Positions 12,996 to 24,179 of a DNA stretch of 64,000 nt are shown here, one piece after another (within the stretch, counting starts at the first letter, position 1; every line of letters begins with the position of its first letter). A model generated the notes under the pieces. That model saw nothing but the letters and a program-made list of their open reading frames with translations, was not told the origin of the DNA and did no database searches. The position numbers and the translations under genes are program-made. Source of the stretch: Mytilisepta virgata (taxonomy: Eukaryota; Mollusca; Bivalvia; Mytilida; Mytilidae); assembly GCA_028015205.1 (NCBI GenBank), contig CM051520.1:35207528-35271527 (forward strand), written 5' to 3'.

Positions 12996-13739
12996 CCTTT
13001 TTTAATTCTTTAATCTCTATTCTGTCAGCACAAGTGTCTGTCCTCGTTATACAAACATTTGGTTATGTTTTCAAAGAGTGAAATTGTTATGCTTACTAGT
13101 AATCTTATTATGAGGATCATTTCCAACCCCTGTCTGAAATTAACTACTTTATTTATTCCAGGTCATATGACAATCCTAAAGATAAAGCATACTGCGTCAA
13201 TAATTCTTACCATTTTGTCTTATCAATAATGTTACTTTGCTCGCAGAAACAGGAAATACGATATAAAGGTTAAAGAATGGTCCAGGAGCTACATGTTTGT
13301 GAACAACGACAATGAATTTTCAAGGAAATAACTCTTCGTATGAAATACAATGTTAACATTGTAACATACATAAATAATTTATTTATTTTAATTTCTTATA
13401 TTGGGGGGGGGGGGGGTGATTGTAATCTTGGTTTAGAATTAAAATTAATGCTTGAAAACCCAATTAAAATGTGTCTCCAAATACTCCCCCCTTCCCTCCC
13501 TTTCCGAAAAAGTGAAAAGCTGAATGAGACATCATGGAGAGATTAAATACTGTTAAATAAAGTGTTTTTTGTCATTTTTATCATCCGCATTGCCAAGATT
13601 AGTAATAGTATTTACTGATGACTATTTTAATGCCAGTTTATACATTACATTTCACATTCTCAAGCATAAAGTACTTTTTTATGGCTTGTTACATTTTCTA
13701 CTCATAATGGCACAAAATATATATCATTATGTCATATAA
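12996..13739. other. Unassigned sequence with a G12 run
   Basis: A homopolymer of about 12 G lies near 13404. Nothing else was recognised. Confidence 0.4.
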
Positions 13740-13935
13740 TAAAAACATTTGTTTCAAAGAGGTATTAATTAGGTAAAAAAATGAAATAAAAACATTTGTT
13801 TCCAAGAGGTATTATAAAAACATTTGTTTCCAAGAGGTATTAATTTACCTCTTGGAAACAAATGTTTCTATACCTCTTGGAAACAAATGTTTCTATACCT
13901 CTTGGAAACAAATGTTTTTATTTCATTTTTTTCAT
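13740..13935. repeat. Palindromic array of a ~25-bp unit, three units facing three
   Basis: Three plus-oriented copies of AACATTTGTTTCCAAGAGGT (from about 13743, first copy with one change; 13790; 13818) are followed by three inverted copies (from about 13847, 13873 and 13898). The flanking ATGAAATAAA and TTTATTTCAT also mirror each other, so the whole block can fold into one long hairpin. It is a fold-back structure, not a CRISPR array, since the units invert in the middle. Confidence 0.85.
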
Positions 13936-14845
13936 CCAAAACATTTTCGAATTCAGAATTCCGAACGCAATTACATTACATCGAATTGCGGGATATCGAA
14001 TTGCGTGAGAGTTTCACACTAGTTTGTACATGTAATAAATCATAAAAAAAACAGAAAAAAATATACATTTTAACGGGAACATAACAACCACTTTCCATTA
14101 TCACTATATTTTGATAAATTTCTTATCAATTTATCGCCAAAGAGTTGACAGCGGTACATTTGTGCACTTTGGGGGGGGGGGGGGGGGGGTTATATGTTTT
14201 GTAGTATATCGTTTGTGAGAGTTGTTATTTGTATATAATATATATATATTTGTTTAAAAGTAGTAGTTTATGCTTTCTGACCCACAGATATTATAATAAT
14301 CATTTTCTTTCTTATTTTTCCCAGTTGAGGAGTTCATGTTGAAGAAAAACTTCCACATGTATCATATGCTATATATAATGTTAAAATAGTCTAATGTCTT
14401 TTTATAGTATTCTCGGTAATCGGGTCCATTCTACCCGGAAAACTTTACAATTACATGTAAATATGGCGGATATTAACTTTTCATTTTGATTGAGGACAAA
14501 TGTAAGTACCTTATTGATACATCTAAAAAAGGTAATCGTGCAATATAGATTTACCCGTATACATTTCCTTTAGAAAACAACACAGTGATACAGTCTACAG
14601 TAGAAAAATATGGATCTTGACCTGAAATTCCTTTTGGTATGTTCCATTATCCTGTCATTTCCTCGGGCTTTCGAGTTTGTAGACTTTCCTCACTGTTTTG
14701 TCATTTAGATATTCTTTTGCCGATATTTATGTACTTGACACATTTTCATGATTGTCACTTCTGTCGTTCTTTATTGTGATAACACAAGAACTAATATCTT
14801 TTTACAGCCATAAATAATAAGATCACCCAATTTAATGGTAGATAA
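13936..14845. other. AT-rich sequence with a G18-19 run
   Basis: A poly-G tract of about 19 bases lies near 14171-14189. Around 14634-14760 a stretch resembles, weakly, 48594-48680 (shared TATGTTCCATT and CACTGTTTTG). This may be an old interspersed repeat. No gene was seen. Confidence 0.4.
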
Positions 14846-16345
14846 CACTAGAAACAGATAATGCTTAGTATCCTCGGGAAAAGCTTAAGATTAACGGTTT
14901 TTGCTTAACTATCAAGCAAACCCTCTGAAATTACGCATAAGCCGAGGAGGTTAAGCCAACGCCGATAGAGTTAAGCCAACACCGATAGAGTTAAGCCAAC
15001 ACCGATGGAGTTAATGGTGTTCCGTGATATTAATGAGCGACCGCTATTATTAAGGAAACGACCGATAACTTTTACCACCCGTGGTGGTTGGATGCAGCGT
15101 GACAAAATGGCCATGTTTTATCGATCTCAGAAGAATTGTATGGCAGCTATAGTACTTAATTAACCTGGAAGGTGAAGTTTTTATCCTGTCTTGTGTGGTG
15201 CAAAAGATGTGTATTCACTATTTAAACCACTTGTCCAAAACTATATCCAGATAATAAAATAGAAAATAATTTATTTGTTTTTATTTAGGTTTATTCACAT
15301 CTGATGATAATGATCGTCATAATATATATCCAAAGATAATTTTTTTTTAATTTTAGCGTATTTGTAATTACCTGGAATTAAATATAAATTCAACCGGGTC
15401 ATGTCTGATATTCTGTGTAATAAAGATAACTTTCTCAGCGAGGTGTAGAAAGAAAAATATATCCATTGAAGAATAAAAAATTTCTATTTGATCGCATCTG
15501 CTACCACCATTATAATATGTGTGTATTTATCTACATGTATCTGTTCGAAAGGTGAAGTTACCATCCAGTGCAGATATTAGTGTATTCACGAGTTTAATCA
15601 CTTATCAAAAACTATATCCATAAATATATAATAAGATAGGTAACAATTTATATGTATTTATGTCGGTACATTTAGATCTGATGTTACTGATCATCATAAC
15701 GTATGGCGAACAATAAAATTTAATTTTAGTGTATTGGTAATTACATGGACTGAAATATAATTAATACAGACGGACCATGTCTGTTATTCTGTAAAATACA
15801 GAATAACTTTTTCTCAGCAACGTGTAGAAAGAAATAAAAATAGTTGAATAATCAAAAGTATCAACTGATCGCGTCTGCCGCCACCATTATTACCTGTGTG
15901 TATTTTTCCACAAGGTGAATTTACCATCCTTATCACGTAAAACAAATATATATGTGTATTCACAAGTTTAATTATTATCAAAAACTATTCATAAATATGT
16001 AACCAGATCGATAACAATTTATGTTTTTATTTAACTATATTCTCATCCGATGTTTCCGATCATAATCGCATGGTCAATGATGCAATTTAAAAATTTAGTT
16101 TATTGGTAATTACCTGGGTGGAGATAGATTAACAACCGCATCATGTCTGTTATACTGTATATTAAAGAAATAGAAATATAGATATAGAAATATAAAAAAA
16201 AATATTCGTTTTTTTAATCGCGTTTCTCGCCGCCTTTATTACTTGTGTGTATATTTTTCTAGATATACCTGTTCGGCAAGGGTAAAGATATATTACGGAC
16301 CGCGTACGATTCCTATCACGTAGATAAAAATGGGTGCGTCTAAAC
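14846..16345 (+). repeat. Modular repeat family 3, left copy (mirrors 33893-34772)
   Basis: The copy begins ACTAGAAACAG...GCTTAGTATCCTCGGGAAAA and has a head region with GAGTTAAGCCAACACCGATA repeated two to three times. It then has modules starting AAGGTGAAGTT near 15166, 15550, 15914 and (degenerate) 16277, a period of about 364-384 bp. The first ~912 bp (to about 15757) match the reverse complement of 33893-34772. Only the left copy carries the extra modules. No protein is encoded. Confidence 0.85.
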
Positions 16346-16355
16346 ACTGCTAAGG

Positions 16356-16377
16356 AGTCCTTAGTGCACTAAGGACT
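16356..16377. repeat. Perfect 22-bp palindrome
   Basis: The core GTCCTTAGTGCACTAAGGAC is perfectly self-complementary and extends one base each side. TAAGGACT recurs at about 16391. Similar GTCCTTAG palindromes occur at 45.8-46.0 kb. Confidence 0.7.
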
Positions 16378-16424
16378 TATAATATGCCTCTAAGGACTAG
16401 ATGGGGTGCTGTTACATGTAATTT

Positions 16425-17390
16425 CTTTTCATCTTATGGTAGATATTGATATTTAGTGCATAAATTTCAAATTTTATAGAAAAATAATCACAAATAAATG
16501 AGTTATTGAACATTGTTTAGACACGTGACTGTTTTTCTTTGATATGCCGAAAATCAATGAACCGTTAGACACGTGTCAAATTACATAACTGATTACACGG
16601 GAATCCTGCTATCTGTTGTGTTAATCGACAAGATTGGTAAAGTTGGATACTAATAAATGAATTGTTTTTCAGATTATTTCAAAGATCAATTTTTATTTGA
16701 CTTCGCACTGAATAAGTTGTTGAATTTTTATTCCTGTTTTTTTTCAGGATGAAGAAGTATTTTCTCAAGAGTATTTTGTAATTATTTCTTGTAAAAATAA
16801 ATTTGTTTCCAGAGCAAGCAATATATCTAATGTCGGGTTTTTAATTTGATGTTCATATTAATAAATGACTGAAATATATATTTTTTTTAAATATTTTAAT
16901 TCATATTCACACATTTTTTTCCTACCAAATTTGTGACTTTTTTCCTGTGACTTTTTTTCTTGTGACTTTTTTTCCGATCACCTTGTAAACAGCTATCAAA
17001 CTGGTTTTGATAAACCCCAAGGACGCCACATGTTTTTTTTTCAATTCAGTCGTAATACGTAAAAGTCGTGCACCTATGGCAAATAACTTTGTCGGGAAAG
17101 AAATAAAACGAAAGCAACATTATTTGTCCTTTTAATCATTGTAAATAAGAACAACACATTTAATTATAGAATATTAAGCATTAATCTTTTCGATACAATT
17201 GTTAATTACTTAAAATAAAAAGGTTATGATCAGTTGTTATGTTATATGGCACGTGTCAATCGGTTCACTGATTTTCGGCATATCAAAGAAAAACCGGCAC
17301 GTGCCTAAACAATGCTTAATTACTCGTTTATTTGTGATTATTTTTCTATAAAATTTTAAATTTATGCATTAAATATCAATCTCTACAGGG
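16425..17390. mobile_element. Fold-back element with ~165-bp inverted arms
   Basis: The left arm (about 16425-16600) and the reverse complement of the right arm (about 17225-17390) share TATAGAAAAATAATCACAAA, TTTCTTTGATATGCCGAAAA and CACGTG-containing blocks in the same order, with scattered mismatches. The interior (about 620 bp) is AT-rich and non-coding. It is probably an old non-autonomous DNA element; no clear target duplication was found. Confidence 0.75.
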
Positions 17391-17603
17391 TAGATGATAC
17401 AGACTAGAGAAAAGAACCTTTATCAAATATAAAAAATTCCTGTATTTAGTATTAAATATTTGATAAATATATATATATAAGTCTAAAGATTTGAACAACG
17501 GTACTAATATAAGATGGTAATATACGAAGATGATGTTATAAAATCGCGTTGACAAATATTTCGGCTTAACAAATAGCCTTCGTCAGTGTCGATAGTTTTT
17601 ACA

Positions 17604-17771
<168 letters not shown>

Positions 17772-17808
17772 TACATTACATTCATAGCAATATCAGACAT
17801 ACAAATAT

Positions 17809-18168
17809 TTAAAATCGCGGCTGTGTTCGGGCAACCCTTGGTCTTTTTGTTTGACATGGTTTCTTGGCAAGTCTCTGAGGCAATGGCATTGTAAAGTCAC
17901 ACAGAGTACTTGTCACTGTTTTTGCTTTTACTGAAATCAAAGTGGACTTGCCATTGTCTTTCATTAGTTTTTGAAAAAGGCGACCTTTTTGATCAGGTGT
18001 TTTCGTAAGCCAGCATTTTGAATATGATGAGGAAATTCTGGGCCCAACAAATTTTGAGCGATTTTCCAATATTGTTTTCATTATAAAATCTTTATTTTTG
18101 AAAGAACCGTACACAAAAGAAGGAAATATTATAAAGAGTTTCCAGTATTTAATGAATGATACACCATT
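17809..18168 (-). CDS. Unrecognised open frame, possibly a decayed exon
   Basis: The minus strand is open for about 120 codons, with a first AUG at 18114 giving 101 residues (MYGSFKNKDFIMKTILENRS at the start). It includes a basic, proline- and threonine-rich end. I do not recognise it. Composition is more protein-like than neighbouring chance frames (few Phe/Leu/Ile runs, mixed charge), but no domain, signal peptide or partner is visible. It could be chance, a fragment of an unknown transposon, or an exon. It sits next to a compound microsatellite and has no supporting neighbours. Confidence 0.2.
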   Translation of the reverse strand, partial: NGVSFIKYWKLFIIFPSFVYGSFKNKDFIMKTILENRSKFVGPRISSSYSKCWLTKTPDQKGRLFQKLMKDNGKSTLISVKAKTVTSTLCDFTMPLPQRLAKKPCQTKRPRVARTQPRF

Positions 18169-18639
18169 AGCTCACGTTGTCGAGTATTTGAAACTAAATT
18201 AAGGTGTAGTGCAGTACTCCTATCAAATTGTTTTAGATGAAAACCGCACATCAGTATTGCTTATTACAGTGGTGAATAAAAAAAAAGACAAACACATTTG
18301 GGAAATATAAAAAAATTCAGAAGTGAAACTATGTTTAAAAAGGGCTGGGGTAATAAAATTTTATAGTCTGGTTGTTCAATTATTCTGCCTATGATGTACA
18401 TGTACTTGAATTTCTTAACAAAGTTATGGTATTCAGTTTATTTTCAGGAAGCACAATTTTTCGAAAACCAACATATTTCTTGAATTTGACACAACCAATA
18501 ATGAATGATGGGATACCCTATTAAAAAGTCATATCCTTTAAATTTCTAACAGTGTAATTTTTCAAATTCAAATAGTTTTTCAATTTACAACATTTTTTTA
18601 CCACGCATGCATCTTTGAATTCGACAATAATTTCACAAA

Positions 18640-19095
18640 AATGTGTGAGTCGTCCAAGGAAGACATGTGTCGCCTGCGGACGTCAATTTTTACAAAAGAT
18701 ATTAAAATGTTCTAAAATTGAAATATATATGCACACCTTTGCATTAAGGTTAATGCACATAGAAAGTTTCATCAAATCACTTTGTGCGGTTATAGAGTAG
18801 TTGAGGATAGACGTTTTGACCCCCCCCCCCCTTTTTTTTCAAAAATGAAAATTTTTACAAAAAAAAAATGAAAATTTTCTAAAAATGAAATATATAAGCA
18901 CATCTGTGCATTAAGGTTAATGCACAGAGAAAGTTTCATCAAATTCCTTTGAGCGGTTATGGAGTAGTTGAGGATAGAAGTTTTGACCCCCCCACCCCCT
19001 TTTGCAAAAATGTCAATTTTTACAAAAAAAATTTAAAATTTTCTAAAAATGAAATATATATGCACACCTGTGCATTAAGGTTAATGCAATTGCCC
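18640..19095. repeat. ~165-bp tandem repeat, about three units
   Basis: ATTAAGGTTAATGCA recurs near 18743, 18911 and 19073. Between recurrences lie GAAAGTTTCATCAAAT, GGTTATAGAGTAGTTGAGGA and a poly-C run (C11-12 near 18820, interrupted C run near 18986). Confidence 0.8.
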
Positions 19096-19682
19096 CATAT
19101 GGGCGTAAAATGTTTTTCAATAAAATATAAAGTTAATTATTATGATATTTTTTTTATAATTATCACGTTGAAGATTTGTTCCAAGATAAGGTTAGAAAAT
19201 GATTCAGAGAAGAGAAGAAAGTTAGATTGAAAAGAAAATAACTGATTTAAAATTATTAATTTTGGCAAAAGTAACGGGAATCAAGACAAAACCAACCTCC
19301 AATAAAACTAAATGTACAACGGTATTACAGGTTAATGTGTCAAAATTTAATTTCGAACATATCCGTACCCCTGTAATAAAGTAACTAAGATGAAAGAATG
19401 TTTATTGGAGTATACCTCAATGGTGCCATATACTTTTTAATTGGTAGTACCTTATCTCAGCATGATATCTGAAGCCGTGAGAATTTTTTACAGGTGACGA
19501 AAAACTGTCCTATCCAACCAAATGTTTGGAATCCGAACGCACTTGATTTTATTTAGTAACAAAGCGGTCCATAATTAAAACGACTATTAATTGACAGGTT
19601 CATTACCGCATCTAGTTAAACCGTTTCAAATTTATTATAACATGGAATTACCTAGTGACTTTCCGCTACGTTACTATTTGTT
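19096..19682. other. AT-rich sequence without recognisable features
   Basis: No supported gene was seen. It lies just beyond the 3' tail of LINE A. Confidence 0.35.
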
Positions 19683-19790
19683 TCAATTCAATTCAATTCA
19701 ATTCTTTATTTTCTCATAACCATGTTATATAGGTACAGAGACAAACATATTTACAATATTTACATAATATACAAGACAACATCAAGATAG

Positions 19791-22700
19791 TTAGTCAGGA
19801 GAACACATGCCTTCATTAACGATTTTTATAAATTTAGACAATTTAATTAATTCTATTTTATTATTTGAATTCATTATTTCTTTGAATTTTATTATATTTG
19901 GTCTTTTTGTGGCCTCTTTTCTGATTAATTTTAATCTAAAATTTTTGAAATTTTCACAATCGAGAATATAATGATATTCATCACCAATATCGTTTTTAGT
20001 ACATAAATTACATTTTCTATTTTCACGCGGCATATTTTGCCAGCGGCCACATTCGATCGGAAGTCTATGATTTGTTGTCCTAAATTTACAAATAATTAAG
20101 ATATCTTTTTTATCTAAAATTTTAAAATAATTTTCCATTTCGAAATTTTCTTTAAATATTCTATAGTTCAACGTTTTTGGTGTGTTTTGAACAGTAGCCA
20201 TCCACGTTTGTATATATTGGTCTTGTAAAGTTTGTTTTATACTTAATTTTAACCAATCTTCGTTAATGAACGTATGTGTGCTCCAAATATATGAATATCC
20301 AGTTTCATCAAATATACTTTTAATATATTTCAACCACAAAAAGGTCTGACCTTTCGTATTATACAGATAACGTAACAGATTGTACATAATAGAGGAAAAT
20401 TTATTTTGTTTTCCAATGATTAGTTTTGACCAATATGATATCATTCTTATTTTCACATCTATATTTAATGGAAATCTGCCCAGTTCTCCATATATCATAC
20501 AACTTGGCGTAGTAGTTTTTAAGTTTAATAACAATTTACAAAACTTTAGATGAAGCCTTTCTATATTATCACAATTACTGAAACCCCAAACTTCAGATCC
20601 ATACAATAGTATTGGTTTCACCGTTTTGTCGAACAGATCTAGCTGACATTCAATAGATAAATTGTGTAATTTTCCCTTTTTAAGGACTTCATACATAGAT
20701 TTTGTAGCCTTTTCTATTTGTGCACTAATAGCCCTTTTAAAAGTTCCCGTTTTTGTAAAAAGTATTCCAAGATAATTAAAGTCTTTTACCATTTCAATTG
20801 GAATATTGTTATACGTAAAAGCTAAGTTATTTGGTAACCTACCATTGGAAAAAACTAGGATCTTGGATTTATTTTCATTTACTTTCATTTTCCACTTCTT
20901 ACAATACGTATGAAATTGGTCAAGTTGCGCTTGTAAATCTCGCGGAGTTTCTGCTAAGAGAGCTGTATCATCAGCATAAAGTATTAAAAATATTTTCAAT
21001 AATTTGTCAAGGTTATCTTCAATTTCTTTGGAAATAGTTTCGAGTCCGATTAAATTATTTGTTTGTAAAAAGTTCTCGAGGTCGTTTAAAAACAGCGCAA
21101 ATAAGAAGGGGCTCAAGTTTTCACCCTGGCGAACACCATTATCGCACGGGAAGAAATCCGTTTTTTGATCGTTGTAGACAATACAAGACTTTATACCTTT
21201 GTACATGTTTTGAATCACGTTAAGCATTTTACCATTTATGTTACTCATAAGTAATTTGTACCACAACCCTTCCCGCCAAACTCTATCGAAGGCCTTCTCA
21301 AAATCAATGAAGGCACAGTATAATTTCTTCTTTTTCTTTTTTAAAATTTCAAAAAATGCATACAGACAAAAAATATTATCAATAGTAGAGTAACCTTGTC
21401 TAAACCCACATTGACTCTCATTTAATAAAAGTATCTCATCTGAATAGTTTTGTAGTCGATCGCTTAATATGCTTGTAAATAATTTACCAAGGCAACTTAC
21501 AATTGTTATTGGTCTAAAGTTTTTAGGGTCTTTCGTGTCCCCTTTATTTTTATATATTGGTTTAATTTGACCTCGGAGCCAGATGTCTGGAACAATACCG
21601 GTATCAAAAATAATATTAAAGAGTTTTTCGTAAACATCTATAAATTGATTTGCTGTTGACTTAATATATTCGTTTACAATAAAATCTTCACCACAACTTT
21701 TGTTATTTTTTAACTTTTTTATACAACGTGAAATTTCGTCTTTTCCAATATGTCTGTCAAGATCATGGTTTACTCGATTTATTATCTCTTCGTCAACGGA
21801 GGGAAGTTCTGTATTGATATCATTGATATCGGTATTCGGATTTGAGTTCAAATCTTTGAAAAAATTATACAAAACATCCATTGATATGTCAGGCTGTTTT
21901 TTAACTTTACCTTTATTCAAAATTTTCCAGAATTCTTTGGGATTTTTACTACGCAAGTTTTTTATTTCATCTGATATTTTTTGTCTATGAAGCATCTGTT
22001 TTTTATCCAAAAGTTTCTTATAATTTTTTTCACTTTTGTCTAGATTTTCTTTATTTGTCACATTCCTGTTTTTCTTCAATTTCCTTTTTAGTTTCCTGTA
22101 ATTTTGTCTTGTAAATTTACATTCCGCGTCGAACCAAGGCTTGTTTTCAGGTACAGAAATACGCTTTTTATTAGATTTTATTTTGTAGCAACCAAAAGTA
22201 GTCCTTGCTGTTTCTAAAAATATATTACAAAGGGAATTTACTAATTCTTCCACCCTATTTGAATTTATGTCCTGGTTAGTGTTTAATTCAAGGAGGAGAT
22301 TATTTATTTGTTCTTGATTTATATTGTTTTGAAAATTATATTGTTTACTAGAGTCCCATTTCTTTATTCTTTCGGTATTTGTCATGTCATTTTTGTGGTT
22401 GTTAACATTATTATCATTTGAATCATATTCTGTATTTAAAACAATTGACAATGGACAGTGTACATCTGAAAATAATTTACAAAACTCAACAACTTCAAGT
22501 GTACAAATCTGTTGTATAAAACTATTATTACTAATACAGTAGTCGACAACACTTGCATTCTTACAGGTAAATTTTCCTTCTTCATCGCCTTTAATACGAC
22601 CGTTCATTATATACAGATTATTCCCCCTACAAAAATCTAATAATAAGGTGCCATATCTATTTTTACTTTTATCTTGGCTCTTTCGTTCTCTAGGTATACT

Positions 22701-23417
22701 CAGTGTATCTAATACAGAAATGTGATTTTCCATATATTCCGTAAAAGTATGAGAAGGGTCGTTCTCATCAATTAAAATGAAGTCCCTCTCATTGGAAGTC
22801 CTACTGTTGAAGTCCCCAACCAGGCATACATTTTTATATTTATACGAAAAAGACAAAAATTCATTTTCAATATTGCCGAAAACATCTTTGGAGCTATATG
22901 CCGTATATTCAGGCGGAATATAAATTATTCCAAAAAGGGTTTCATCATTCCCTCCAGTTAGTTTTGATTTGACTGAAAACCAAAATACAAATTTACTATC
23001 GGTTTCTAATGGCTCTATGAGATTTTCATAGATATCTTTGAACCCCAAAACAATACCACCTGACTTTACTCTAGCAGTTTTTTTTCGGTTTTTCATTTTA
23101 AAAATATAGCCAGGTATGTTGATTTCATCTCTATCATCTGTCAGACAAATTATATCATGTTCTCGTATTAACTGTTCAAACTCGGGGTATTCAGTTTTCT
23201 TACGAATTCCACAACAATTTAAAGATAAAATTTTGATTTTATTATTTACGAAAGATGTGTTATTAATAGAGGGGAGTGATTCTGAAGTGTCATCGCTACC
23301 ATTAACACTGTTATAATCTAAGAAAACATTACAATTATCTACATTATTAACAAGTTCATTTACATCAGAACTAACAGACAGACTAGTATAAGTGGTATTG
23401 TGTTCTCCCTGACTGTC
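19791..23417 (-). CDS. LINE A ORF2: endonuclease and reverse transcriptase, reached through UAG
   Basis: It nicks target DNA and copies the element's RNA at the nick (target-primed reverse transcription). The frame is open for 1208 codons directly after the ORF1 UAG. The first AUG is at 23096, codon 108, inside the endonuclease. Endonuclease motifs are LSLNCCG before that AUG, then GGIVLGF, VCLVGDFNSRT and FSDVHCPL. RT motifs, counted from the AUG, are FIDFEKAFD at 596-604, GVRQGENLSPFLFALFLND downstream, and catalytic YADD at 707-710. A zinc-finger-like CNLC...H...C sits at 1029-1047. The usual endonuclease Glu after ICL is not where expected: the sequence reads ICLTDDRDE, as if a few residues were lost. 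If only the AUG were used, the protein would lack the N-terminal endonuclease strand. Readthrough is therefore the better reading, as inference. Confidence 0.85.
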   Translation of the reverse strand, partial: DSQGEHNTTYTSLSVSSDVNELVNNVDNCNVFLDYNSVNGSDDTSESLPSINNTSFVNNKIKILSLNCCGIRKKTEYPEFEQLIREHDIICLTDDRDEINIPGYIFKMKNRKKTARVKSGGIVLGFKDIYENLIEPLETDSKFVFWFSVKSKLTGGNDETLFGIIYIPPEYTAYSSKDVFGNIENEFLSFSYKYKNVCLVGDFNSRTSNERDFILIDENDPSHTFTEYMENHISVLDTLSIPRERKSQDKSKNRYGTLLLDFCRGNNLYIMNGRIKGDEEGKFTCKNASVVDYCISNNSFIQQICTLEVVEFCKLFSDVHCPLSIVLNTEYDSNDNNVNNHKNDMTNTERIKKWDSSKQYNFQNNINQEQINNLLLELNTNQDINSNRVEELVNSLCNIFLETARTTFGCYKIKSNKKRISVPENKPWFDAECKFTRQNYRKLKRKLKKNRNVTNKENLDKSEKNYKKLLDKKQMLHRQKISDEIKNLRSKNPKEFWKILNKGKVKKQPDISMDVLYNFFKDLNSNPNTDINDINTELPSVDEEIINRVNHDLDRHIGKDEISRCIKKLKNNKSCGEDFIVNEYIKSTANQFIDVYEKLFNIIFDTGIVPDIWLRGQIKPIYKNKGDTKDPKNFRPITIVSCLGKLFTSILSDRLQNYSDEILLLNESQCGFRQGYSTIDNIFCLYAFFEILKKKKKKLYCAFIDFEKAFDRVWREGLWYKLLMSNINGKMLNVIQNMYKGIKSCIVYNDQKTDFFPCDNGVRQGENLSPFLFALFLNDLENFLQTNNLIGLETISKEIEDNLDKLLKIFLILYADDTALLAETPRDLQAQLDQFHTYCKKWKMKVNENKSKILVFSNGRLPNNLAFTYNNIPIEMVKDFNYLGILFTKTGTFKRAISAQIEKATKSMYEVLKKGKLHNLSIECQLDLFDKTVKPILLYGSEVWGFSNCDNIERLHLKFCKLLLNLKTTTPSCMIYGELGRFPLNIDVKIRMISYWSKLIIGKQNKFSSIMYNLLRYLYNTKGQTFLWLKYIKSIFDETGYSYIWSTHTFINEDWLKLSIKQTLQDQYIQTWMATVQNTPKTLNYRIFKENFEMENYFKILDKKDILIICKFRTTNHRLPIECGRWQNMPRENRKCNLCTKNDIGDEYHYILDCENFKNFRLKLIRKEATKRPNIIKFKEIMNSNNKIELIKLSKFIKIVNEGMCSPD

Positions 23418-24179
23418 CTACCCGTAGTACTCTGTTGTCTGAGTGGGTGAAGAACCTTTCCTGAGACGCTTACGCGGGTTCATTGGTGTTCTATGTCTAC
23501 CGTTCTCCACTGCGTCGGCGTAGGACTGTCTTTGCGGAGTAAAATTTCTTCGATGATTGTCTATTTCATCCGGTCTCGCATCATGCGATGGTACGTACAG
23601 TTCTCCATCTATGTAAAGTTGGTCTTTCACTAAACGGACCTGTCTACCGTTTCGTTTTGCCTCGTTCATAACGGGGTAAAGTTTCTTTCGTTCCTCAATT
23701 ATTCTAGCTGGGAATTGCTCATGGATAACAAATGGTGTTCCTCGTAAGTTGCGACTATTCTCAAGTATCATTTCTCTCTGACGGTAGTAAATGAACCTGG
23801 CGACGATCGGTTTTGCCCCGTTTCTTCCGATTCGGCCAAATCGATGAACATTACCTAGCTCTATGTGTTCCTCTATACCTAACTGCTCGTAGATGAAATA
23901 TCTTAGCTTTTGTTCACAGTTCTCATATCGCTGGTAGACTAACCCTGTAAAGACTAAGTTATTTTTCATACTGCGACACTGAAGGTCTAAAACGGTTTCC
24001 TGTAATTCTTTTATCTGGGGCTGCGGTGTATTTGAAGGTAAACGTATTTCGTCATTTTCAATTTCATTTTCGAGCTGGTGTAAACGGGAATCAAGTCTAA
24101 TCATTCCTTTCGAAAAACGCTCACATTTTTCTTTTAAGCTGTCAAACATGTCGCTCATACCTTGTACACTTGTTTCCAA
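23418..24179 (-). CDS. LINE A ORF1: coiled-coil RNA-binding protein
   Basis: The 253-residue protein probably coats element RNA and helps reverse transcription as a nucleic-acid chaperone. A predicted coiled coil occupies roughly residues 5-60 (LKEKCERFSKGMIRLDSRLH). An RRM-like segment starts with LQCRSMKNNLVFTGL. The C-terminal domain carries NVHRFGR and KPIVARF, matching the VHR(I/F)G...RPIIVKF pattern of L1-type ORF1. The tail is basic (RKRLRKG). The reading frame ends in UAG and the next codon begins ORF2 in the same frame with no spacer. The start at 24179 is the first AUG of the frame with a complete coiled coil. It is about half the length of LINE B ORF1, because the low-complexity N-terminal region is missing. 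Confidence 0.85.
   Translation of the reverse strand: METSVQGMSDMFDSLKEKCERFSKGMIRLDSRLHQLENEIENDEIRLPSNTPQPQIKELQETVLDLQCRSMKNNLVFTGLVYQRYENCEQKLRYFIYEQLGIEEHIELGNVHRFGRIGRNGAKPIVARFIYYRQREMILENSRNLRGTPFVIHEQFPARIIEERKKLYPVMNEAKRNGRQVRLVKDQLYIDGELYVPSHDARPDEIDNHRRNFTPQRQSYADAVENGRHRTPMNPRKRLRKGSSPTQTTEYYG

Noticed and set aside
13740..13935. CRISPR-like regular short repeats
   Set aside because: Units invert at the centre, spacers are 2-6 bp and not unique, and the surrounding DNA is clearly animal.
14634..14760. Weak similarity to 48594-48680 and 62225-62380, possibly one interspersed retroelement tail
   Set aside because: Only short words are shared by eye. Without an alignment it cannot be separated from chance in AT-rich DNA.
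17559..17586. Minus-strand CTGACGA...GAAA, resembling a hammerhead ribozyme core as found in Penelope-like elements
   Set aside because: The putative stem II (AGGCT / AGCC) does not pair in register with the core, and no convincing stems I and III or cleavage site were found.
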